From CAVSWT01 sp963731745 (GTDB taxonomy: Bacteria > Bacteroidota > Ignavibacteria > Ignavibacteriales > Ignavibacteriaceae): 64,000 nucleotides of DNA. Shown here one piece after another: positions 26,858 through 34,341 of this stretch. The notes under the pieces are model-generated. The model worked only from the letters and a program-made list of their open reading frames with translations. It did not search any database and was not told the origin of the DNA. The stretch is taken from the NCBI GenBank assembly GCA_963731745.1, contig CAVSWT010000017.1:1-64000 (forward strand), written 5' to 3'. Each line of letters opens with the position of its first letter. Position 1 is the first letter of the stretch. The position numbers were made by a program, and so were the translations under genes.

Positions 26858-27628
26858 TTATTGTTTTTCGGGAACTTTTATATCTCCCAATGGATAAGTT
26901 GGGAACATACTGTCTTCCAAATATTTAATAGTTTCCACAGGTGTCATCTTCCATCCGGAAGGACAGTTTGAAACTACTTCTATAAAACAAGTTCCTTTAT
27001 TTTCTTTTTGATATTCAAATGATTTTAAAATCGCTTTCTTTAATTTTCTAACTGCATTTGTAGTATGAACTGCTTGTCTCGTCACATAGTATGCGCCGGG
27101 CAAATTTGAAATTAAATCTGTTATCTTTAACGGATAACCAATTGATTTTGATTCTCTGCCGTAAGGTGTAGTGGAAGTAACTTGACCAAGCAAAGTAGTA
27201 GGAGCCATTTGTCCGCCGGTCATTCCATAAATTGCATTATTGATGAACAGCATCAAAATATTTTCGCCGCGGTTTACGGTATGAATTGTTTCCGCAGTTC
27301 CAATTGCAGCGAGATCACCATCTCCTTGATAAGAAAAAACATATTTATCGGGTAGAACTCTTTTTACTCCCGTAGCAACAGCACTTGCACGGCCGTGAGC
27401 AGCTTCCTGCATATCAATATTCATATAATGATAAGCAAAAACTGAACAACCCACCGGTGCAACTCCGATTGTTTTATCCTGAATTCCAAGCTCTTCAACA
27501 ACTTCCATTAATACTCTGTGAACTACACTGTGTCCGCAGCCCGGACAATAATGAAACTTTGTATCAGTCAAAGTTGAAGGCTTGCAGTAAACTTGTTCTA
27601 ATCCTTCTGTCATAACTTCTAATTCCAT
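26858..27628 (-). CDS. vorA: 2-oxoacid:ferredoxin oxidoreductase, beta subunit (TPP-binding)
   Basis: A 256-residue beta subunit carrying the thiamine diphosphate site: CPGCGH (28-33), GVAPVGCSVF (~55-64), GDGDLAAIG (102-110) and INNAIYGMTGGQ (129-140). It works with the alpha subunit to decarboxylate the 2-oxoacid. Start ATG at 27628, one base after the alpha stop, its ribosome site (GGGGGC) lying inside the end of the alpha gene. This indicates translational coupling. It has no own iron-sulfur motif beyond the CxxC, as expected when the delta ferredoxin is separate. Confidence 0.93.
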   Translation of the reverse strand: MELEVMTEGLEQVYCKPSTLTDTKFHYCPGCGHSVVHRVLMEVVEELGIQDKTIGVAPVGCSVFAYHYMNIDMQEAAHGRASAVATGVKRVLPDKYVFSYQGDGDLAAIGTAETIHTVNRGENILMLFINNAIYGMTGGQMAPTTLLGQVTSTTPYGRESKSIGYPLKITDLISNLPGAYYVTRQAVHTTNAVRKLKKAILKSFEYQKENKGTCFIEVVSNCPSGWKMTPVETIKYLEDSMFPTYPLGDIKVPEKQ

Positions 27629-27629
27629 A

Positions 27630-28727
27630 TCAGCCCCCTACCATTATATTTTGGTTTTCAATTATTGAATGTAAATGTGCAGCCACATCTTCGGGTGAAG
27701 GAATCATTCCGCCCATTCTTCCGAAAAAGTTTACCGGACATTTTCCATTTACTGAAAGCCTTACATCTTCAACCATCTGTCCGGCATTCATTTCAACTAC
27801 CAGCATTGATTCAACCTGCTGCGATAGTTCATTTATTCTATCAATCGGAAATGGATATAAAGTTATCGGTCGTAATAAACCAACTTTAATGCCTTCTTCT
27901 CTTAAAATATCAACAGCCTTCTGACAAATTCTTGCGGTTAATCCAAAAGCAACAAAAAGAAATTCTGCATCTTCAGTTTCAATTTCTTCAAATCTAACTT
28001 CTGACTGAATTGCTTTATATTTTTCCTGAAGGTCTAAATTTATTTCTTCCATTTTTTCCGGCTGAATGAAAAGAGATGTAATTATATTTCTTTCGCGAGT
28101 AGCCGGCTTTCCAACAGTTGCCCAAGGCTTTTCAAATTTCGGCAATGAACCTTCTGCTGGAAGAGTTAACTTTTCCATCATTTGTCCAAGCGCACCGTCT
28201 GCTAAAATCATAGCCGGATTTTTATATTTTTCGGCTAAGCGAAAAGCATCAAAAACAAAATCTGCCATTTCCTGAACTGAAGATGGAGCTAAAACAATTA
28301 AATGATAATCGCCATGCCCGCCGCCTTTTACCGCCTGAAAATAATCGCCTTGCGAAGGCTGAATTGTTCCTAAACCGGGTCCGCCGCGAACAACATTTAC
28401 AATTAAACATGGAAGCTGTGCGGAAGCAATGTATGAAATTCCTTCCTGCATTAAACTAACGCCCGGGCTGGATGAAGAAGTCATAACTCTTGCACCGGCA
28501 CCGGCTGCACCATAAATCATATTTATAGATGCAACTTCACTTTCTGCTTGAAGAACAACACCGGAACGATTGGGGACTTCTCTTGTTAAATATTCCAGTA
28601 TTTCTGATTGCGGGGTTATTGGATAGCCGAAGTACGCATCAATGCCGGCCCTAATAGCAGCTTCGGCAAGTGCTTCGTTCCCCTTCATCAAACGGACATC
28701 TTCTTTTTTGAGATTAAGATTTTCCAT
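27630..28727 (-). CDS. vorB: 2-oxoacid:ferredoxin oxidoreductase, alpha subunit (VorB type)
   Basis: A 365-residue alpha subunit. Seen: GNEALAEAAIRAG (~16-28), GYPITPQSEI (~34-43), ESEVASINMIYGAAGAGAR (~62-80), TSSSSPGVSLMQEG (~83-96), and a C-terminal domain with VVEMNAGQM. These match alpha subunits annotated as VorB (3-methyl-2-oxobutanoate:ferredoxin oxidoreductase) in anaerobes. Start ATG at 28727 with AAAGGTATAAA upstream. Second gene of the delta-alpha-beta-gamma operon, 41 bases after delta. Acts in the cytoplasm; provides reduced ferredoxin from amino-acid or 2-oxoacid catabolism, or runs in reverse for biosynthesis. Confidence 0.92.
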   Translation of the reverse strand: MENLNLKKEDVRLMKGNEALAEAAIRAGIDAYFGYPITPQSEILEYLTREVPNRSGVVLQAESEVASINMIYGAAGAGARVMTSSSSPGVSLMQEGISYIASAQLPCLIVNVVRGGPGLGTIQPSQGDYFQAVKGGGHGDYHLIVLAPSSVQEMADFVFDAFRLAEKYKNPAMILADGALGQMMEKLTLPAEGSLPKFEKPWATVGKPATRERNIITSLFIQPEKMEEINLDLQEKYKAIQSEVRFEEIETEDAEFLFVAFGLTARICQKAVDILREEGIKVGLLRPITLYPFPIDRINELSQQVESMLVVEMNAGQMVEDVRLSVNGKCPVNFFGRMGGMIPSPEDVAAHLHSIIENQNIMVGG

Positions 28728-28768
28728 TTTATACCTTTAAAAAATTTGTTACCAAAGAACTTAGAGTG

Positions 28769-29014
28769 TTATAAAGCTGTTACAGCTTTTTGCGAGGTTT
28801 TTTTTGGCTGCCTGTAAACCGATATTGCCACATCCGGACAGACGATAGCGCAGTTGACACAGCCTGTACAATTATCCTGAATCAGCTCGGCGTACCTATA
28901 GCCCTGCTCATTTATATTTGCAGAGAGGCCGAGACTTGATTGAGGACAGGCAACTATACAAAGTTCGCATCCTTTGCAAGTTTCCTTGTCTATTATTACT
29001 GTTCCTCTAATCAT
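28769..29014 (-). CDS. vorD: 2-oxoacid:ferredoxin oxidoreductase, delta subunit (2x[4Fe-4S] ferredoxin)
   Basis: An 81-residue ferredoxin-type subunit with two complete [4Fe-4S] motifs: Cys13-x2-Cys16-x2-Cys19-x3-Cys23-Pro and Cys49-x2-Cys52-x2-Cys55-x3-Cys59-Pro. It passes electrons from the TPP centre of the alpha-beta core to external ferredoxin. First gene of the operon, start ATG at 29014. The basic tail after the second cluster (YRQPKKTSQK) is short and unstructured. The promoter must lie in the 420-bp spacer upstream but was not recognised. Confidence 0.93.
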   Translation of the reverse strand: MIRGTVIIDKETCKGCELCIVACPQSSLGLSANINEQGYRYAELIQDNCTGCVNCAIVCPDVAISVYRQPKKTSQKAVTAL

Positions 29015-29434
29015 TATGGTAAAACTTTATTTATTATTAAAATTATATTTGAAGCCCAAAAAACAACATATATGCCAGAAGAAATTAATGGAGTTTAAGT
29101 TGTAAAATCGAATAAAAGTGGAGAATTTCAACACGATTAATTGCCATTTACAAGATGTAAAATAAGGTGAACTTCCTAAGTTCGAGAAGGAAATTTTATA
29201 AATTTTTAATGGAATTTGATGTCTAAAAATGGATTTTTAAACATCAAGCGTCATCTAAAAGCATATTACATTTTCAATTTGGAGAGTTCCTATTTTATAA
29301 AGTTAACGGGATAACTAAGGCAGTTAATGCAAAACTAACTGTTGCAAATTGAATAAGTTAAAGCTATCTTCAAACCAATAAAAAGCAAAACCATTATCCT
29401 TTCATCTCGATTACAAAGAAAAATATCGCATTTT
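29015..29434. other. 420-bp divergent intergenic region
   Basis: Separates the vor operon (minus) from the ATPase-MscS unit (plus) and must carry both promoters. AT-rich with no confident promoter box, operator or RNA structure seen by eye. Confidence 0.45.
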
Positions 29435-32400
29435 ATGATTGATGAAATAGTATCGCTTCAGAATCAGTTATCAAAAATTGTTGATGAACAATTCATTCCC
29501 CGAATTCTTCTTTTGCTTTCAATTCAAAAAGAAATAATAAAAAAGATTGATTCAGAAATTGATGATTATTTAATAAAATTTAATGAAACGAAAGATGAAA
29601 TATCACTGGTTGAAATAAACAAAGATTTTCATTCAAATATTTATTCGTTGCTTGAAAATTATTTCCCCGGCAATTCAACAAATTCATTTGAAGATGAATA
29701 CAAATCATTTAATGAAGAACTTAATCAATATCTTCTTTCAATAAAATCCACTTACAAACAAACTCAAGCTGATGAACGATTTATTTCTTTGAAAGATGAT
29801 TCGGCACGAATTAAATTATTAAAGAAGAATAAAAATATTTCATTTCACATTTCACGATTCCCAACTACTTCCACTAACAGTATTAGAAGAATATTTAAAA
29901 AACCTACCAAACCAATAATTAGATGGCAGCAAAATATTCCCTTAAAAAATTTAGCAGAATATTACGGTAAAGAAAAATTATCACTTCTATTGGTGGATGA
30001 AATTGAGAAAACGTATCAGCAAATAAGTTCAACATCATTAAACCTGTTCAAGGCTGCGGGTCAGGTTGATAAAAAGATTGCACCGAAAATAGTTGAAGAA
30101 AAAAAACTTATTGAAAACGAAAAAGTAGATTCCGATTTTGATCATAAAAAAATAATAAATGAAAGTCTTGATGAAATTGAGAATATTGTAAATTCAATCA
30201 AGCAGTCCTCTGCAGAATCCGTTCAGAAAATAATATTACAATTAGATGAAGCATTTCAGAAAGCCGGAACAATTGAATTATCTAAAAATCATTTTAATCA
30301 GAGTAAAATAAAAAAGCTTCGCAGTGAAGTTCATAATAAATATAAAAGTATTGTCCAGGGATGGCATAATAATCTGTATGCTTTATTTGACGACTGGCGT
30401 CTCTACGAAGAATTAACAATCGTAGAATTTAAAACATTAAAGGAATATTTAAATTCTATCTATTTATGTAAAAACAAAGTTGTTAATTCGGTCATCCCTA
30501 ATATAGATTTGATAGAAGACTATCTTTATAAATCGAAAAATGCTGTTGCGGATTTCGAAGGTAAAAAAACTGATCTGCAAAAACTTTTAACAGAATTCAA
30601 AGAAACAAATTCGGAACTGCTAACTAATAAAATTGTACCTCAAACAATTGAAAATCTATTCGACCAAAATATTCCAACTTTAATTGATGAATTTGATGTA
30701 AAGCTAAATAATATTATTCAAAACATTTCTAAAAAACGTGCGGTTATAAAATCAGAAGAATATGATAAAAAACTAAAGTCTTCTGAAATCGATTTTATTT
30801 CACCTCATGAGATAATCATTTCCGAAGCTTTACCGAGACTAAAAAAATCAACTCAAAATATTAAGAAAGAAATTCTTGACAGCATTGATAAAATTCAAAA
30901 GAGTATTTTAAGCCTTGATCAAATAGCAGATTTTAATTTGGAATCTGCAATTGTGCTAATTTCCGAAGAAGGTAAAACCGTAATCGATTCAAAAAATCTT
31001 GCTCTTGAAGGTTTGGACAGAGCTATAAATAAAACTGCGGAAACGAAAAATTCAATTCAAACTCTTACCGACAACATAACTGCAAAACTTAAAAAAACTT
31101 CAACTGAGTTTAATGATGAAATTTTAGAGCTAACTAACACCGAAAAAGTCTTTCAAATAAAACTGCGAATTGCAAAAGCCAAAGCAGTTGAAAAAACAAA
31201 ACGCTATAAAACAGAAGCGCTTTCTCATGTTAAAAATTTTATTCCGGTTGCCGTTTCAAAAACAAAAGATACTTATTTACATTCAACTGAATTATATGCA
31301 GCGCTAAAGAAAAAACTAGGAATTATTCCGCCCGTAAAATCGATCTCTTCTGAAGTATCAGATTTTCTTGCCGAGACTCAAAATTCAATAGCAAAGCTTC
31401 CATTTGTTTACCAAAGATTATTTAAAGTCGAGCCATTATCTGAAGAAAGATTTTTTGAAGGCCGTACATTAGAGTTAGCAAAATTAGATTCTGCTTATGC
31501 AAATTGGATAAAAGAATATTTCGCGCCTACAGTTATAGTTGGTGAAAAAGGCAGCGGAGCAACATCTATTATTAATATTTTTCTGAAAAAGAAGAAATCA
31601 GATTTTGAGATTTTCAGAACTACTTCAAAAAATATTTTGTATGATGAAAATGAATTTATAAAATATTTTAAATCACTTTTAAAGAATGATCAAATCAATA
31701 ATCTGGAAGAAATTGCTTCATATCTCAATAATTCGCAATCAAAAAAAATAATAATTATTGAAAACATACAGCATTTATTTTTGCGGAAAGTTAACGGATT
31801 CAAATGTTTAAAATTATTATTCGAACTGATTTCAAAAACCAGCCGTCAAGTATTCTGGATAACCACTTCAACATTGTATGCATGGAATTATCTTGATAAA
31901 ACAATAAATGTTAATGATCACTTCGGTTATGTTATTACAATTAGAGAATTGAATTACAATGAGGTTATAGAAATTATTTTGAAAAGACACCGAGTCAGCG
32001 GTTACAATATTTATTTTGAACCTTCTCCAAAAGATTTAATTGACAAGAATTATAAAAAACTTCCGGAGGATGCTAAACAAGAATATTTAAGAAAAGAATA
32101 TTTTAAAAACTTAATTAAGTTCGCAAAAAGTAATATTAGTTTGGCTTTACTTTTTTGGCTGCGGTCAACTCAAAATGTTACTGCAGACACTATAACAATT
32201 AAATCTTTAAATGATCTGGATTTTTCATTCTTAGCTTCTTTGTCAAATGAAAAAATATTTTCTCTTAATATTATGCTTTTGCACGACGGTATAAATGAAG
32301 AAATTCACTCATTAATTTTTAGTCAATCACAAAAGCAAAGCAGGCTGTTACTTTATCTTCTATTAGATGATGGTGTTATAATTAAGGACGGCGATAACTA

Positions 32401-32467
32401 TTTAATTAATCCTTTGCTTTATAGACAAACAGTAAGCATGCTTCAAGCAAAAAATATAATACACTAA
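29435..32467 (+). CDS. large coiled-coil P-loop ATPase, unknown, coupled to MscS channel
   Basis: A 1010-residue protein without signal peptide or membrane segment. Residues ~1-640 are charged, Lys/Glu/Ile-rich and strongly helical (long coiled coils with Asn/Ser breaks). A P-loop NTPase follows: Walker A GEKGSGATS (~701-709), Walker B-like IIIIENIQHLF (~770-780), a sensor-1-like FWITTST (~807-813). The last ~70 residues look like a winged helix. The architecture resembles AAA/STAND-type ATPases with a long sensory coil. The start is ATG at 29435, no strong ribosome site. Its TAA stop shares a base with the ATG of the MscS gene (TAATG), so the two proteins are made together. I know of no named system with this pair. 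Confidence 0.75.
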   Translation: MIDEIVSLQNQLSKIVDEQFIPRILLLLSIQKEIIKKIDSEIDDYLIKFNETKDEISLVEINKDFHSNIYSLLENYFPGNSTNSFEDEYKSFNEELNQYLLSIKSTYKQTQADERFISLKDDSARIKLLKKNKNISFHISRFPTTSTNSIRRIFKKPTKPIIRWQQNIPLKNLAEYYGKEKLSLLLVDEIEKTYQQISSTSLNLFKAAGQVDKKIAPKIVEEKKLIENEKVDSDFDHKKIINESLDEIENIVNSIKQSSAESVQKIILQLDEAFQKAGTIELSKNHFNQSKIKKLRSEVHNKYKSIVQGWHNNLYALFDDWRLYEELTIVEFKTLKEYLNSIYLCKNKVVNSVIPNIDLIEDYLYKSKNAVADFEGKKTDLQKLLTEFKETNSELLTNKIVPQTIENLFDQNIPTLIDEFDVKLNNIIQNISKKRAVIKSEEYDKKLKSSEIDFISPHEIIISEALPRLKKSTQNIKKEILDSIDKIQKSILSLDQIADFNLESAIVLISEEGKTVIDSKNLALEGLDRAINKTAETKNSIQTLTDNITAKLKKTSTEFNDEILELTNTEKVFQIKLRIAKAKAVEKTKRYKTEALSHVKNFIPVAVSKTKDTYLHSTELYAALKKKLGIIPPVKSISSEVSDFLAETQNSIAKLPFVYQRLFKVEPLSEERFFEGRTLELAKLDSAYANWIKEYFAPTVIVGEKGSGATSIINIFLKKKKSDFEIFRTTSKNILYDENEFIKYFKSLLKNDQINNLEEIASYLNNSQSKKIIIIENIQHLFLRKVNGFKCLKLLFELISKTSRQVFWITTSTLYAWNYLDKTINVNDHFGYVITIRELNYNEVIEIILKRHRVSGYNIYFEPSPKDLIDKNYKKLPEDAKQEYLRKEYFKNLIKFAKSNISLALLFWLRSTQNVTADTITIKSLNDLDFSFLASLSNEKIFSLNIMLLHDGINEEIHSLIFSQSQKQSRLLLYLLLDDGVIIKDGDNYLINPLLYRQTVSMLQAKNIIH

Positions 32468-33471
32468 TGATTATGAAATTATTTAAACTTTCAAGTCTCA
32501 TTTTATTTCTTTCATTTTTAATTGCGTGCAGTTTTACTTCAGGACAATCAAAAACGATTGACAGTTCAAAAATTAATTCTTCAACAAATATTGAATCAAA
32601 ACTTGATACACTAAATAAAAAAATTGACAGCGTTAAAGCTGAAACGAAAAAGACTCAAAAATCAGTCGAAGATAATAAGCTCACTCCTCCTTCAATTACG
32701 GATGTTATTTCCTTCTCAAATATTTTTTGGGCGCTTGTATTTTTTATCCTCGGCTTATACATAATCCGCTTTGTTTCAAAAACACTTGAACTTTTAGCGG
32801 AAAGAAGCACCCATTACAGAATTACCATTAAAGGTGTTATCCCGGTAATAAGAATTTTAGGCTGGACGTTTGTTTTTTATGTAATTATTGCGGGAATATT
32901 TAAACCGCCTGCTGAAACACTATTGGCAGTTTTAGCATCACTCGGAATTGCAATTGGTTTTGCCGCACAGGATATTTTCAAAAATATTTTCGGTGGCATT
33001 ATGATTCTTTTTGACCGGCCTTTCCAGGTTGGTGATAAAATTGAAGTTGGAGAACATTACGGCGAAGTGCTTAAAATCGGTTTACGTTCAACTAGAATTG
33101 TTACTGCAGATGATTCGTTAGTTTCAATTCCTAATAGTAACATTATGAATCAGTCAGTTTCAAATTCAAATGCGGGACACCCTAATTGTCAGGTTGTTGC
33201 CGAAATTTATTTACCCATTACCATTGATACGGAAAAAGTAAGACAAATAGCATTGGAGACTGCTCAAATTTCTAAATACGTTTATTTAAATAAACCAATT
33301 ACTGTTTTATTTTTTAATGAAGTTAAAGAGCGTAGATCATATTTAAAAATGAGACTCAAAGCTTACGTAATGGACATTAGATATGAGTTCGCTTTTAAAA
33401 GTGACATGACGGAAATCGTAATTAGGGAATTACTTAAAAGTGGACTAATTGATAAAGAGGATTTAGTTTAA
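32467..33471 (+). CDS. MscS-family mechanosensitive ion channel
   Basis: A 334-residue small-conductance mechanosensitive channel. An N-terminal signal (~1-20) ends LIAC, matching a lipobox. A Ser/Lys-rich periplasmic stretch (~25-75) is followed by three membrane helices (~80-100, ~122-142, TM3 ~148-168) and the MscS pore and beta domain: LGIAIGFAAQDIFKNIFGG (~154-172), FDRPFQVGDKIEV (~178-190), TADDSLVSIPNS (~214-225). The pore-lining helix and core are intact. The start overlaps the stop of the ATPase gene; a second ATG two codons on (32473) is also possible. A lipid-anchored N-terminus is unusual for this family. Its likely role is solute release or ion flux under ATPase or tension control; the link to the ATPase is inferred. 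Confidence 0.9.
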   Translation: MIMKLFKLSSLILFLSFLIACSFTSGQSKTIDSSKINSSTNIESKLDTLNKKIDSVKAETKKTQKSVEDNKLTPPSITDVISFSNIFWALVFFILGLYIIRFVSKTLELLAERSTHYRITIKGVIPVIRILGWTFVFYVIIAGIFKPPAETLLAVLASLGIAIGFAAQDIFKNIFGGIMILFDRPFQVGDKIEVGEHYGEVLKIGLRSTRIVTADDSLVSIPNSNIMNQSVSNSNAGHPNCQVVAEIYLPITIDTEKVRQIALETAQISKYVYLNKPITVLFFNEVKERRSYLKMRLKAYVMDIRYEFAFKSDMTEIVIRELLKSGLIDKEDLV

Positions 33472-33563
33472 AATTTTTTTAAAAATATTGATTTTATGTC
33501 TACAAAAATCATAAGACACTTCTTTTATGTAAACTTGAAGGCTGATACTGAAATTTTACTTTT

Positions 33564-33887
33564 TTAAGCCGCTATTAAAATTCCTTGCTCTTTAACTAAA
33601 GCAATAATTGGTGAATAGTCATCTCTTTCAAAACGATTGCTGTTTATAAGAATCGGTTCAATTCTATTTTCAGTTCTTATCTTGGAAAACCAAATTTTAG
33701 CCAAAATGCTTTCTTCGTCTTGGTTTTCGAATTGGGGTGATACTAAAAGAATATCTATATCACTTTCCACAGTTGCTTGATTAGTGGTATGGCTTCCATA
33801 AAGATATGCGGCGGTTATTTCAATTCCATTATTTTTTAATTCATTAATATAACTTTTAGCTATTTCGATAATTCTTTGTTCAACCAT
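33564..33887 (-). CDS. MNT-type nucleotidyltransferase (HEPN partner, antitoxin)
   Basis: A 107-residue minimal nucleotidyltransferase with GSHTTNQATVESDIDI (~31-46): the GS-x10-DxD pattern that binds Mg-ATP. Such proteins pair with HEPN proteins as toxin-antitoxin or regulatory units, and some AMPylate the HEPN partner. Start ATG at 33887, inside the end of the HEPN gene (28-base overlap), so the two are coupled. The mature length fits the family. Confidence 0.88.
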   Translation of the reverse strand: MVEQRIIEIAKSYINELKNNGIEITAAYLYGSHTTNQATVESDIDILLVSPQFENQDEESILAKIWFSKIRTENRIEPILINSNRFERDDYSPIIALVKEQGILIAA

Positions 33888-34243
33888 TCCAATAATTCCT
33901 TTGTTCTTTTTAAATATTCTTGTGACTGACTTATAGTCGGAATGAAATAATCCGAATCAGGATATCTACCTTCCAGCTGGTATTTCATTAATACGGGAAA
34001 TAAATTTTTAAGTTTTTCATCCAAATCTATATCACATTTATCTAATAAATAAATTAGGTCATGTGTCTTCGGAGCAAATTTGCTTTGATTTTTTACAAAA
34101 TGAGCTTTAAGAATTTTTTCAATTGATAGATGGCAAAAGAATAATCCTTGAAGTATCTTTTCCTTACTAATTAGTATATCAGCAGTTTCAATGTCTTGTT
34201 TAGCTCCTTTTTCCCAATATTTTATTTGTTTAGTTAAATCCAA
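33860..34243 (-). CDS. HEPN-domain protein (toxin-type partner)
   Basis: A 127-residue HEPN-domain protein (PF05168-like) with the helical repeat KQDIETADILISKEKI, FFCHLSIEKILKAHF, then KTHDLIYLLDK and the GRYPDSD segment typical of this group. The Arg-x4-6-His RNase motif of active HEPN toxins is not evident (Lys instead of Arg before PKTH), so RNase activity is doubtful. It is the first gene of a two-gene unit with the nucleotidyltransferase, overlapping by 28 bases. Start ATG at 34243. Confidence 0.85.
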   Translation of the reverse strand: MDLTKQIKYWEKGAKQDIETADILISKEKILQGLFFCHLSIEKILKAHFVKNQSKFAPKTHDLIYLLDKCDIDLDEKLKNLFPVLMKYQLEGRYPDSDYFIPTISQSQEYLKRTKELLEWLNKELSK

Positions 34244-34341
34244 GACTTACTCTATATCATAATTTAAAAATTAAATAAATAACTAAAAAAATAGGTCTAC
34301 CTCTAAGGTGTGCCTCATTTCCAATCTTATACTATTTAAAT

